Notes: a model not told the origin generated them from the sequence alone. A DNA stretch of 64,000 nucleotides from RGIG6353 sp964650465 (GCA_964650465.1 CAZYTA010000011.1:1-64000); one strand, 5' to 3'; numbered from the stretch's first letter, positions 7,920 through 16,548 are shown. A program made the numbers and translations.

Positions 7920-10030
7920 TGAAGCGGTTATTTTGCGGCTTTGCAATTGTATTTGTTGTTTTATCTTTTTTGAATCTTTTATTTGGAAAGACTTTTGGCT
8001 TGATTATTCTTTCGGTTCTTGCATTTGCTTTGTTGGTGTTTGGCTTTTTAAGAATCAAGTTCAAAAACTCTGCTTTTACAAACATTATTGTTGCGACTTT
8101 ATTTGCCGTATGCGCTGTTGCATCGGTTACTTTCGTTTTTCTTCCAAGGCTTGAAGAAGCAAGAAGCCTTGATTCTGCTTATGTTACTGCAGAAGGAAAA
8201 ATTATATCTGAAGCACCTGCAGGAAATTACACAGCATTTACTGTAAAATGCAAAGAAATAGGCGATGTTAAAAGAACACAGAATGTCACTGTTATGATAC
8301 TAAAACCAAGTGATGATGCAGAAGTAGGAAAACGCATTTCTTTTTCGGGCAGGCTTGGATTTGAGGATTCAGTGTATAATAAGGGCAGAGAATCCTTTCT
8401 GACTGTTTTTACAGGAGATTATGAAGTTCTTAAGGATACCGATATTCTTGGACAATTTGTTTACACACTCAGAACAAGGATAAAAGGCATCACCGAGCAA
8501 ATGAAGCATACAGGTCTTGTAAATGCTTTGATAATCGGAGATAAAAGCGGTCTTGACAGCGAAACAAGTGAGAGTTTTAGAGCAATAGGAACATCGCATC
8601 TTCTTGCAATTTCAGGCTTGCATTTGTCAATGATTGTTATGTCATTTTATTCGTTATCCGTGCGTGTCGGTATACCGCATGTGTTTTCGTCCGTGCTGTC
8701 ATCCCTTTTGTCTTTGGTCTATATGCTGATAACCGGTTGTTCTCTTTCTCTTATGAGAGCGGCTCAAATGATGTTTTTGTTCTTTTTCTCACGTACCGTC
8801 AGACGTCGGAAGGACGGAATAACATCACTGGCATTTGCAGGCGTTGTAATTGTGGCTATAAGCCCGTGGTCGTTGTTCAACGTAGGCTTTTTACTGTCAT
8901 TTTTTGCTACCTTTGGTATTGTTGTATTTGCTCCGACCATCACAGGAGGTTACAGGAAATATCTTCTTGATAAGCAGGAGAAGGGGGCGGTATATTCCCG
9001 TACACAGCTTTTGACTCAAAGAATTATTGCTTTGCTGCTGGGCTCTGTTACCACTACACTGTCGGCAACCGTGATGACTATCCCCGCCGTTTTATATTTC
9101 TTCAATGAAATTTCTGTATTCACCGTTGTGGGGAATATTTTTACAATATTCATAGCAAAGTATTTTTTGTTAATGGCTTTTGCTTCTGTTGCCCTTCAAT
9201 GTATGGGGCTTACGTTTTTTGCTTATCCGTTTACTGCGCTGTCAAATCTTTTTGGAAGTATACTGATTTACTTGACCCGGCTGTTAGGCGATATATCTCC
9301 TGACTTGATATCTGTAAACACGGCTTTTATATCAGTTGGTATAGTAATTGCAATTTTGCTGGTTGCCGTGTTTGTTGTATTTTCTAAAAGAATATGGGCT
9401 CTTCCTTGCCTGGTAATATCGCTTTCTGTGTTTGTTTTGGCATTCAATGTTATCAGTGCAGGTATACTGTACCCGTATGCGTTAATTGATTCGATATCAA
9501 AAAACGGTGCAAATACTACCTTGGTAAGATGGAGAAATAATACTTATTTACTGGATCAGACTGCATCTAATTCACAGAAAATGTATTCTCTCGACGATAC
9601 TGCGGAATATAACGGAGTAACAGAAATAGACTGTGCTGTGTTTGTAACGCCGTCTGAAATTCCAAAGGACAGAATAATTGCTTTTTTATCACTTTTTGAT
9701 ATAAGCAAATTGGTTTTGGTGACCGAAGATTTTATTTCGGATGAGATTACGGAAGTAATTAACGAATGCAGAAAAAACGAAACGGAAGTACAGCTTGTGA
9801 ATACGCAAAGCTATGCTGAGATTCCCGGAATAACCGCTTATTGTATTCGGGGACTTTGTACTGCATTTGTTGTTGATAATAACGGCAACACCTTTTGCAC
9901 ATATCGCTCGTATACAGAGGATGGCTTTTACCGCGATGCGGTAGATTCGGACATACTTGTATTTTACGGAAAAGAATGCATTCTACCAAAAGAACCTGTT
10001 CCTGAAGGAAGGTTTGTTTTACATAACTGA
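7919..10030 (+). CDS. ComEC/Rec2-family membrane protein with degenerate C-terminal domain
   Basis: 703 residues. Two or three hydrophobic helices at the N-terminus are followed by a DUF4131-like OB region (about 75-165). The Competence domain (about 195-500) carries the signature GTSHLLAISGLHLSMI and many membrane helices. ComEC forms the inner-membrane channel for single-stranded DNA in natural transformation. Canonical proteins end with a metallo-beta-lactamase-like domain. Here residues ~520-703 keep similar length, but no HxHxDH or other metal-ligand set is visible (NNTYLLDQTA, then CAVFVTPSEIPKD). The start codon overlaps the acetyltransferase stop. DNA uptake would need other com genes, none of which are in the window. 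Family is firm; DNA-uptake competence is uncertain. Confidence 0.85.
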   Translation: MKRLFCGFAIVFVVLSFLNLLFGKTFGLIILSVLAFALLVFGFLRIKFKNSAFTNIIVATLFAVCAVASVTFVFLPRLEEARSLDSAYVTAEGKIISEAPAGNYTAFTVKCKEIGDVKRTQNVTVMILKPSDDAEVGKRISFSGRLGFEDSVYNKGRESFLTVFTGDYEVLKDTDILGQFVYTLRTRIKGITEQMKHTGLVNALIIGDKSGLDSETSESFRAIGTSHLLAISGLHLSMIVMSFYSLSVRVGIPHVFSSVLSSLLSLVYMLITGCSLSLMRAAQMMFLFFFSRTVRRRKDGITSLAFAGVVIVAISPWSLFNVGFLLSFFATFGIVVFAPTITGGYRKYLLDKQEKGAVYSRTQLLTQRIIALLLGSVTTTLSATVMTIPAVLYFFNEISVFTVVGNIFTIFIAKYFLLMAFASVALQCMGLTFFAYPFTALSNLFGSILIYLTRLLGDISPDLISVNTAFISVGIVIAILLVAVFVVFSKRIWALPCLVISLSVFVLAFNVISAGILYPYALIDSISKNGANTTLVRWRNNTYLLDQTASNSQKMYSLDDTAEYNGVTEIDCAVFVTPSEIPKDRIIAFLSLFDISKLVLVTEDFISDEITEVINECRKNETEVQLVNTQSYAEIPGITAYCIRGLCTAFVVDNNGNTFCTYRSYTEDGFYRDAVDSDILVFYGKECILPKEPVPEGRFVLHN

Positions 10031-10064
10031 AAAACCTCCGGGCATACTATGTTCGGAGGTTTTT
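10030..10064 (+). terminator. Terminator hairpin that contains the spoVAF-like Shine-Dalgarno
   Basis: Perfect 11-bp arms (10030-10040 and 10054-10064) around a 13-base loop, ending in five T. The right arm carries GGAGG (10055-10059), which is the ribosome site for the next gene, ATG at 10068. Read-through transcripts would therefore fold with the ribosome site hidden. Confidence 0.75.
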
Positions 10065-10067
10065 GCC

Positions 10068-11477
10068 ATGAATGTAAATAAAAGTATAAAGGTAAATATT
10101 GACAGACTCAGAAGTTCATTTCCCGAAAAGCTAAGTGCGGATTTTGTTCTTGATGAATTTCTTGTTGCAGGCAGACAGTCATGTCTGTGCTTTTTTAACG
10201 GGTCAACAAATTCGGATTTGTTGTTGAAGGTACACAGAAGTATTCTGACATCGGACAGTCTCCCCGACACAATGGAAGAATTTTCTAAAACAACCGTGCC
10301 TCTTACCGATAAAAAGCTTGAATGTAAATTTGATGTAATAATAACTGCATTGCTGTCTTCTATGTCTGTTTTGTTTATAGACGGATATGACAGTGCAATA
10401 ATACTGGACACGAAGGAATATCCTTCACGCTCAATTGAGGAGCCTGAAAAGAATAAAACAATGAGAGGTCCCAGAGACGGCTTTTGTGAAAGTATATTTG
10501 TAAATACCGCACTTATACGCAGACGTATAAAGACCGACGCTCTTGCTTTTGAGGGGTTTTCTGTAGGAAGAGAAACCAAAACAAAAGTTGTTCTTGCATA
10601 TGTAAAGGGGAAATGCAATCAGCGCCTTGTGGATGAAGTCAGACGGCGATTGACTTCTCTTGATGTTCCGTCATTAACCCTAAGCCAGCAAACCTTATGC
10701 GAGTGTATTTTTGACAGACATTTGACAGATAAGCTAAACCCATTTCCCAAAGTCAGGTATGTAGAGAGACCCGATACTGCCGCATCTATGCTTATAGAAG
10801 GGAAGGTGGCACTGCTTTGCGATACAAGCCCCAGCGTTATATTTTTTCCTGTTACTCTTTATGATATGGTAGAGGAGACAGACGATTATTATTTTCCGCC
10901 TTTAACGGCTACTTATTTGCGAACTCTTCGTGTTGGTATGCTGTTTGTTTCTGTTTTTCTTTCTCCGCTGTGGCTTCTGGCTTTGGAATATGGTGAAAGC
11001 TTGCCTGAATATCTCAAATTTCTCCTTGTTGATTCAAAGGCATATATACCCGTATGGCTGCAGCTGATTACAGTGGAATTAATGATGGATGCATTGAAAA
11101 TAGCATCACTTAACACTCCAAATACAATCTCAAACTCTCTCAGCGTAGTAAGCGGATTACTGCTGAGTGATTTTGCCATAACAGCAGGATGGCTTGTGCC
11201 CCAGACTATATTGTACTCGGCAATATCATCAATTGCAAATTTTATTCCGACCAATTATGAGCTTGGATATGCATTTAAGTTCTGGAGAATGACACTGATT
11301 GCTTTCACGGCTTTGTTCAAGCTTTGGGGATTTATTGCGGGAGTTGTGGGCTTTGCGATTATAATGATTCTTAACCGCTCAAAGACCAACAGGGAATTCC
11401 TTTATCCGCTGTCTCCCGCAGACTTAAAGGGCTTTATTAAGATTTTTATCCGCACGGGTGAGGGAAAAGAAAAATAG
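10068..11477 (+). CDS. GerA-family spore germination protein, SpoVAF-like
   Basis: 469 residues. The N-terminal cytoplasmic domain has the GerA-family signature MRGPRDGFCESIFVNTALIR (about 137-156), which favours SpoVAF/GerXA subunits. About four or five membrane helices follow (for example TLRVGMLFVSVFLSPLWLLA and LWGFIAGVVGFAIIMIL), then a basic C-terminal tail. SpoVAF proteins sit in the spore inner membrane and assist nutrient-germinant signalling. No GerB or GerC partner is adjacent, which also favours SpoVAF over a complete ger operon. ATG 10068 is preceded by GGAGG with 8-base spacing, and that site lies inside the upstream hairpin. Confidence 0.85.
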   Translation: MNVNKSIKVNIDRLRSSFPEKLSADFVLDEFLVAGRQSCLCFFNGSTNSDLLLKVHRSILTSDSLPDTMEEFSKTTVPLTDKKLECKFDVIITALLSSMSVLFIDGYDSAIILDTKEYPSRSIEEPEKNKTMRGPRDGFCESIFVNTALIRRRIKTDALAFEGFSVGRETKTKVVLAYVKGKCNQRLVDEVRRRLTSLDVPSLTLSQQTLCECIFDRHLTDKLNPFPKVRYVERPDTAASMLIEGKVALLCDTSPSVIFFPVTLYDMVEETDDYYFPPLTATYLRTLRVGMLFVSVFLSPLWLLALEYGESLPEYLKFLLVDSKAYIPVWLQLITVELMMDALKIASLNTPNTISNSLSVVSGLLLSDFAITAGWLVPQTILYSAISSIANFIPTNYELGYAFKFWRMTLIAFTALFKLWGFIAGVVGFAIIMILNRSKTNREFLYPLSPADLKGFIKIFIRTGEGKEK

Positions 11478-11480
11478 GTA

Positions 11481-11509
11481 TTGACAAATCTTTAACAATC
11501 TGATATAAT
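11481..11509 (+). promoter_or_regulatory. Consensus sigma-A promoter of the Crp/Fnr-ABC operon
   Basis: TTGACA (11481-11486), exactly 17 bases, TATAAT (11504-11509). Both hexamers match the consensus perfectly, so the promoter would be strong unless repressed. Confidence 0.85.
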
Positions 11510-11510
11510 C

Positions 11511-11534
11511 AAAGTGTCTCAAATGATACACTTT
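11511..11534. promoter_or_regulatory. 24-bp palindromic operator overlapping the transcription start
   Basis: The two halves AAAGTGT-x-TCA and TGA-x-ACACTTT are symmetric at 20 of 24 positions. The site starts one base after the -10 box, so a bound dimer would block RNA polymerase. Dyad symmetry and half-site spacing fit a Crp/Fnr-type dimer, most simply autorepression by the gene that follows. The assignment of the binder is inferred. Confidence 0.65.
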
Positions 11535-11547
11535 GGTAGGTGAAAAT

Positions 11548-12171
11548 ATGACAGCAAAAGAGATAGCGGATAAGCTTCGTTCTACAGCGCTTTTTGCCGA
11601 AATCAACGGTTTGGAGGAGCTTGCGGAGGAATATCCTCCCGTTCTTTTACAGCTATTACCGGGAGATAAGTATGAGATTAAAAACTCTCTTGCTCTTTTC
11701 CTTGAAGGCAGGGCGGAAATTGTAAAGGAATCTGAAAGCAAAACTGCCTTTATGAAGTCGGTCTCAGACTTGACATTGTTGGGGTTGGCAACACTGTTTT
11801 CTGCAAAAGAGGAATATATTTCCACTCTGATATCAAAAACAGAGGTGAAGATGTTAGTGTTTTCAGAGGACTTTGTAAAGTCGCTTATTTCGTGCAATTC
11901 CGATTTTTCTCTGAGACTGGTCAGTCTCCTGTGCCAAAAGGTGAGATATCTTAACCGCAGAATTGATTTTTACACCTGTTCGGATGCGGAAGAAAAGCTT
12001 CGCGAGTTTATTGTGCGCTCAAGCGGAGCTGACGGCAAGATAGTTATGTCCATGTCAAAGCTTTCCGAAACCTTGGATATCGGAAGGGCATCGCTGTACA
12101 GAGCTATAACCGCATTGGAAGAAAAAGGATATATAATCAAGGATGGGAAAACAATTCAATTATTAAAGTGA
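11548..12171 (+). CDS. Crp/Fnr-family transcriptional regulator
   Basis: 207 residues. The N-terminal ~130 residues form a cyclic-nucleotide-binding-like beta-roll (for example LLQLLPGDKYEIKNSLALFLEG), followed by a dimerisation helix and a Crp-type HTH (SMSKLSETLDIGRASLYRAITALEEKGYI). No N-terminal cysteine cluster of the FNR type is seen, so an iron-sulfur oxygen sensor is unlikely; the ligand is unknown. ATG 11548 is chosen over GTG/ATG codons at 11533 because AGGTGA lies before it and the upstream start would sit in the operator. It leads an operon with the ABC transporter genes, 10 bases away, and probably controls it. Confidence 0.85.
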   Translation: MTAKEIADKLRSTALFAEINGLEELAEEYPPVLLQLLPGDKYEIKNSLALFLEGRAEIVKESESKTAFMKSVSDLTLLGLATLFSAKEEYISTLISKTEVKMLVFSEDFVKSLISCNSDFSLRLVSLLCQKVRYLNRRIDFYTCSDAEEKLREFIVRSSGADGKIVMSMSKLSETLDIGRASLYRAITALEEKGYIIKDGKTIQLLK

Positions 12172-12181
12172 GGAAACGAAT

Positions 12182-13225
12182 ATGAAAAAAACACTGACAC
12201 TTTTACTTGCACTGACACTTTCTCTTTTTGTGTTTGTCGGATGTACGAACAACACCACTGACCCTATTGAAGTACCAAAGGATAACGAAATTTCCACTCC
12301 CTCCGATGTAACCGAAAACGAACCTGAAGAAGAGCTCAAAGTAGCTGAAACAACAAGAGTTGTTGCACTCAAGGGTCCTACAGGCATGGGTATGGCAAAG
12401 ATGATAAGCGATGCCGACCCCAAGTATACATTCTCACTTACATCTATGCCCGATGATGTAACTTCATCAATAATTTCAAAAAACGTTGATATTGCCGCTG
12501 TTCCCACCAACCTTGCTTCTGTTCTTTACAATAAGACAGAGGGCGAAGTGGAAGTAATAGCTCTCAACACTCTTGGAGTTCTCTATGTAATCAATTCCGA
12601 CGGGACCGTTAATACACTTCAAGACCTGAAGGGTAAAACAATAGGTGCTACAGGTCAGGCTTCTACTCCCGAATATGTTTTGGACTATGTTCTTAAAATG
12701 AATGGAATTGACCCCGATAAAGATGTAACAATTGAGTATTATACAGACCATTCGGAGCTGGCAACAAGAATGATTAGCGGTGATGTTACAATAGGTATGC
12801 TTCCCGAGCCTCAGGTAAGCACGGTTCTTATGAAAAATGCTGATTGCAAAACCGTGATTAATATGACAGACGAGTGGAATAAGGTATCTCCCGAGTCTGC
12901 ACTTGTTCAGGGCTGTATAGTTGTAAGACGTGAATTTGCTGAAGCTTATCCCGACTCTGTAAAGAATTTCCTTGCTGAATATAAGCAGTCTGTTGAATTT
13001 GCAAATACATCCGCCGATGCTCCTGAAACTATTTCCGGACTGGGAATTGTAGGAAGCGCAGAGATAGCTGCCCGAGCAATACCCAATTGTAATATAGTGT
13101 ATGTTGATTCCAACGACGGAATGAAAGAAAAGCTCTCGGGCTTCTTGCAGGTGCTCTTTGATGCAAATCCCAAGTCGGTTGGCGGAAAGCTTCCCGATGA
13201 CAGCTTCTATTTTGAGAATAAATGA
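12182..13225 (+). CDS. ABC transporter substrate-binding lipoprotein (SsuA/TauA/NMT1-like)
   Basis: 347 residues. A lipoprotein signal peptide is visible (MKKTLTLLLALTLSLFVFVGC, lipobox cysteine at 21), followed by an acidic linker. The mature part matches periplasmic-binding-fold proteins of the NMT1/SsuA group (ALKGPTGMGMAKMI, then IAAVPTNLASVLYN, DLKGKTIGATGQASTPEYVL, GMLPEPQVST). These capture sulfonates, taurine, nitrate-like anions or thiamine precursors. The next two genes supply permease and ATPase, both with ATGA overlaps, making a complete importer. The start has GAGGAAACGAAT before the ATG. No sulfonatase, nitrate or thiamine gene is nearby, so the substrate is not assigned. Confidence 0.85.
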   Translation: MKKTLTLLLALTLSLFVFVGCTNNTTDPIEVPKDNEISTPSDVTENEPEEELKVAETTRVVALKGPTGMGMAKMISDADPKYTFSLTSMPDDVTSSIISKNVDIAAVPTNLASVLYNKTEGEVEVIALNTLGVLYVINSDGTVNTLQDLKGKTIGATGQASTPEYVLDYVLKMNGIDPDKDVTIEYYTDHSELATRMISGDVTIGMLPEPQVSTVLMKNADCKTVINMTDEWNKVSPESALVQGCIVVRREFAEAYPDSVKNFLAEYKQSVEFANTSADAPETISGLGIVGSAEIAARAIPNCNIVYVDSNDGMKEKLSGFLQVLFDANPKSVGGKLPDDSFYFENK

Positions 13226-13971
13226 AGATAAGAAAAAAATTTTATGCCATGGCTGCTATCCTGTTTTGGATAGCAGTATGGCACTTTGCAGCTCTGTATA
13301 TAGGGAAGCAGATTTTGCTTCCGTCACCTGCCGTTACGGTTAAAGTACTGTTTTCACTTGCTTCTGAAGCATCGTTTTGGAAAATTTGTTTTATTTCTGT
13401 CAGAAACATTTTTTCGGGAGTGCTTGCGGGAGTTGCGGTAGGAATTATACTTGCAGGCGCATCGTACATAAGCTCTGCAGTAAAGTATTTGTTTTCGCCG
13501 TTGATTTCTTTGGTAAAAGCCGTACCGATTGCTTCGGTTATCATCCTGTTTTTGATTTGGATAGGGAAGAATGATATACCGTTTTATATATCGATGATGA
13601 TGGTTACACCTATCGTTGCATCAAATGTTCTTGAAGGCTTGGAAAACATTGACAAGTCACTGTGGGAGGTAACAAAAGTATACGGCTTTGGCTTTTTTAA
13701 AAGCTGGAAATTGCTCTATCGGCACAGTCTTCTTCCGTATATCAGCTCTTCATTAAAGAGCGGTATTGCTCTTGCATGGAAAGCAGGAATTGCAGCTGAG
13801 GTTCTTTGTACACCGGATAATACAGTGGGCGAGATGTTGTATGAATCAAAGCTGTACATGGAAACTCCTACATTGTTTGCGTGGACGCTTGCGGTTATTA
13901 TCATAAGCTTTATTCTTGAAAAAGCTGTTGTGGGAGTGTCGCACCGCATCCTTGGAGGTGACAGAAAATGA
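13222..13971 (+). CDS. ABC transporter permease (SsuC/TauC-like)
   Basis: 249 residues with about six hydrophobic helices. The BPD_transp_1 coupling region is visible at EVTKVYGFGFFKSWKLLYRHSLLPYISSSL (described here by position, about residues 151-178), which contacts the ATPase. ATG overlaps the stop codon of the binding-protein gene, and the gene's own stop overlaps the ATPase start, so all three are translationally coupled. Sequence features such as ILLPSPAVTVKVLFSLASEA near the N-terminus match the SsuC/TauC/NrtB subgroup. It forms the membrane channel of the importer. Confidence 0.85.
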   Translation: MKIRKKFYAMAAILFWIAVWHFAALYIGKQILLPSPAVTVKVLFSLASEASFWKICFISVRNIFSGVLAGVAVGIILAGASYISSAVKYLFSPLISLVKAVPIASVIILFLIWIGKNDIPFYISMMMVTPIVASNVLEGLENIDKSLWEVTKVYGFGFFKSWKLLYRHSLLPYISSSLKSGIALAWKAGIAAEVLCTPDNTVGEMLYESKLYMETPTLFAWTLAVIIISFILEKAVVGVSHRILGGDRK

Positions 13972-14558
13972 GTATTGTCTTAAAGAATATAACAAAAAAA
14001 TTTGGCAGAAAAACAGTGATTGAAAATTTTTCTCTTGAGCTTGAAAAAGGCTCAAGAATAGCTTTGATAGCCGCATCGGGAAGCGGAAAAACCACCTTGT
14101 TCAGAATTATAGCAGGGCTTGAAAAAAGGTTTGAAGGTGAGCGCAGGATTGACGGCAAGGTAGCGCTGATGTTTCAGGAGGACAGGCTTTTTGAACACGC
14201 TACAGTTCTTGAAAATGTAATGGCTGTTTCGGACAATAACGCCGACGGTGCTGTGCACCTTTTGAATAGCCTTGGCTTGTCCGATGCTTTTGAACTATAT
14301 CCTTCAGCACTTTCGGGAGGTATGAAAAGACGTGTCGCGTTGGCAAGAGCACTGCTTTATGACGGGGATACAGTGCTTCTCGATGAGTGCTTTACGGGGC
14401 TTGACCCTGAAACCCGACATCAAACTGCGAGTGTTATAAACAAGGAGACCGAGGGAAAAACTCTCGTTCTTATTACCCATGATATCGAAGAGGCAAAACT
14501 GCTTGGCTGTAAACCGTTGGTGCTTGAAAACGGATTTATATCACAAAATCAGCTGTAA
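13968..14558 (+). CDS. ABC transporter ATP-binding protein (SsuB/TauB-like)
   Basis: 196 residues, shorter than the usual ~250 but with the full catalytic set. It has Walker A ASGSGKTT (about 35-42), a Q-loop MFQEDRLF, signature LSGGMKRR, Walker B VLLDE and switch histidine ITHD. The EDRLFEHATVLENV stretch is typical of the SsuB/TauB/NrtD group. GGAGGTGA lies before the ATG, and the first codon overlaps the permease stop. The stop codon falls within the left arm of the downstream terminator hairpin. It energises the importer with the two preceding genes. Confidence 0.88.
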   Translation: MSIVLKNITKKFGRKTVIENFSLELEKGSRIALIAASGSGKTTLFRIIAGLEKRFEGERRIDGKVALMFQEDRLFEHATVLENVMAVSDNNADGAVHLLNSLGLSDAFELYPSALSGGMKRRVALARALLYDGDTVLLDECFTGLDPETRHQTASVINKETEGKTLVLITHDIEEAKLLGCKPLVLENGFISQNQL

Positions 14559-14587
14559 AAACTAACAGTTTTTACAGCTGATTTTGT
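14543..14587 (+). terminator. Terminator overlapping the end of the ABC ATPase gene
   Basis: Perfect 21-bp arms (14543-14563 and 14567-14587) around a 3-base loop. The ATPase stop codon (14556-14558) lies inside the left arm. Confidence 0.8.
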
Positions 14588-14603
14588 TTGTTGTATACGA
14601 AAC

Positions 14604-14675
14604 CAACCTCGCCGTTTTGCCTTGTTTGGTTATATTCATAGGTTACGATAGGCGAGAATTGTCAGCGGCGGCTTG
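14604..14675 (+). repeat. Dispersed intergenic repeat, copy A (partial)
   Basis: Contains CAACCTCGCCGTTTTG, then the ATAGGTTACGATAGGCGAG part and AATTGTCAGCGG. The terminator-like end is degraded. Confidence 0.75.
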
Positions 14676-14689
14676 CCTCTCTTTTACTA

Positions 14690-14788
14690 TTTAGGAAATT
14701 GCTCCGACCCAAGCCGCATGGCTTTGTTGAAAGAGTACGGCATAATGATAGGCGAGAATTGTCAGCGGTCACTGACCGCTTTTTTATT
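14690..14788 (+). repeat. Dispersed intergenic repeat, copy B
   Basis: Begins with the AGGAAATTGC module. The middle is diverged, then GATAGGCGAGAATTG and a GCGGTCA/TGACCGC hairpin followed by six T. Confidence 0.7.
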
Positions 14789-14882
14789 ACATAGGAAATT
14801 GCATCGCAATTGCTTGTAACAAACAAAGTCTACCTCTGAAATTGTGAGCGTTAGCGAACATCAGTTGCCGAAGGCGACTTTT

Positions 14883-16361
14883 TTATAATATTATGCATAT
14901 AAGACCGTTACTGCCCTCGTTGACAATCTTTTGCAAGGTCAGACCGATTTTTTCTCTTGCATCCTGAGGCATGTGGTCAAGCTTTGAATTCAGCCCCTCA
15001 TTTACAAGACAGTAAAGAGATTTTCCAAACATATTAGATTCCCAAAGCTCCCGAGGATTTTCTTCAAATTCGTTTAAAAGAAACTTTACCATTTCTTCCG
15101 ATTGTTTTTCGCTTCCAACTATGGGGTTTATTTCTGTTTTTATCTTTGCTTTTATCATATGTATGGAATCAGCGCAAGCTTTTAGCTTGACTCCGTATCC
15201 GCTTGACTGCTTGATAATTTCAGGTTCTTCAAGAATCAGGTCATCAACCTGCGGAACTACTATACCGTAGCCTGTTGTTTCTGCTGCATCCAAAGCTTCA
15301 CGGATTTTTTCAAAGCGATGTTTTGTTTCTCCCAGTGTGCAAATTGCTTCAAAGAGAGCTTTTTCATCTGTTATATCAATTCCGCATCTTTCACTTAGTG
15401 CCTTGTAAAACAGGCTGTCATCCAGCTTGATTTCTACCTTGCTTTTTCCTGTCCCCAGCTCGGTGCTTACTATTCCTGCCCATTTTATACCTTCCTTTTT
15501 TCCAAGCTCTTCAATGCTTCTGTGAACTGATGCTACAGAGTCTATACTTTCGGCGGTTTCTCTCATTGCCGTTTCCAATTCTGTACGCAGATAGTTTTTT
15601 CTGTCCAGAGAATTTATCCATGACGGTATTGTTACGGCAAGCTCTGTAACAGGGAATTCGTATAGACAGAGTTCGATTATGTGACCGATATCTTCTGCTT
15701 CCATTTTTGCACAGTTGATAAGAGCAACAGGCACCGAATGCCTTCCTTCCAATTCCAGTGCTGTCTGTATAGCTGTATCTGAGTCAGGATCGGAAGAGTT
15801 GAGAACGATAACAAACGGTTTGCCGCACGCCTTCATATCGGCTATGACTCTGTTTTCACATTCCTCGTAGGCATATCTTGGAAGCTCGCCGAAGCTGCCG
15901 TCGGTTGTGATTACTATTCCTATGGTGGAATGCTCGTCGATAACCTTTTTCGTTCCCATTTCAGCTGCAGCTTCAAAAGGGAGAGGTTTTTGTGACCAAG
16001 GAGTCATTACCATTCTGTCACTGCCGTTTTCCGTCAACCCTTCAGCACCGCTTACGATATAACCTACGCAGTCAATCATTTTTACATTGAGACCCACGTT
16101 TCCCTGTAGAGCAATTTTTACTGCTTTCTCCGGAACAAATTTAGGTTCTGTTGTCATTACGGTTTTTCCGGCAGCACTTTGCGGCATTTCGTCACGTGCT
16201 CTGGATTTTTCTGATTCATTTTCAATTTCGGGTAAAACCAGAGTCTCCATAAATTTTTTTATAAATGTTGATTTTCCTGACCTTACGGGTCCGACTACTC
16301 CGATATATACATCTCCGTTGGTACGTGTTGCAATGTCCGAGTATATTTTTGCATTGTTCAT
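14883..16361 (-). CDS. spoIVA: Stage IV sporulation protein A, spore coat basement ATPase
   Basis: 492 residues, the same length as B. subtilis SpoIVA. The N-terminal P-loop domain has GVVGPVRSGKSTFIKKFM (about residues 19-36) followed by PKFVPEKAVKI and DCVGYIVSGAEG, as in SpoIVA. The C-terminal half is the SpoIVA middle and C-terminal region, ending in SNGLICIIL. SpoIVA polymerises with ATP hydrolysis on the forespore surface and is the base layer for coat assembly; it is normally made under sigma-E. The start at 16361 is preferred because GGAGG lies 8 bases before it. The gene is convergent with the ABC operon. Its presence implies an endospore former. Confidence 0.96.
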   Translation of the reverse strand: MNNAKIYSDIATRTNGDVYIGVVGPVRSGKSTFIKKFMETLVLPEIENESEKSRARDEMPQSAAGKTVMTTEPKFVPEKAVKIALQGNVGLNVKMIDCVGYIVSGAEGLTENGSDRMVMTPWSQKPLPFEAAAEMGTKKVIDEHSTIGIVITTDGSFGELPRYAYEECENRVIADMKACGKPFVIVLNSSDPDSDTAIQTALELEGRHSVPVALINCAKMEAEDIGHIIELCLYEFPVTELAVTIPSWINSLDRKNYLRTELETAMRETAESIDSVASVHRSIEELGKKEGIKWAGIVSTELGTGKSKVEIKLDDSLFYKALSERCGIDITDEKALFEAICTLGETKHRFEKIREALDAAETTGYGIVVPQVDDLILEEPEIIKQSSGYGVKLKACADSIHMIKAKIKTEINPIVGSEKQSEEMVKFLLNEFEENPRELWESNMFGKSLYCLVNEGLNSKLDHMPQDAREKIGLTLQKIVNEGSNGLICIIL

Positions 16362-16500
16362 TTCTCTTCCTCCGCATTGTTTTTGTAAATTAATATGCGG
16401 CGGCACAAAAAAATATACCGAAAAATGAAACGGGAAAAAATTTTACAAAAAATAACGACGATTTTTGAAAAACTATCTTTTCAAATCGCAAAATATATGA

Positions 16501-16528
16501 TATACTGTCTATGTGTTACACATAGACA
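16501..16528 (+). promoter_or_regulatory. -10 box and adjoining perfect inverted repeat upstream of nrdR
   Basis: TATACT (16501-16506) is followed directly by arms TGTCTATGTG (16506-16515) and CACATAGACA (16519-16528) with a 3-base spacer, 20 bases before the nrdR start. It could be an operator or a short 5' leader hairpin. It does not match the known NrdR box. Confidence 0.5.
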
Positions 16529-16548
16529 TCTGTTAAGAGGTGATAATT

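Larger units (their letters stand above)
14559..14882. other. Gene-free interval between convergent ABC ATPase and spoIVA genes
   Basis: It holds the right arm of the ATPase terminator, two diverged copies of the dispersed repeat, and near 14863-14881 a GTTGCC/GGCGAC hairpin followed by T residues. I see no small gene in it. Confidence 0.7.

Noticed and set aside
16501..16548. NrdR box upstream of nrdR
   Set aside because: The inverted repeat does not fit the ACACWATATATWGTGT-type consensus.
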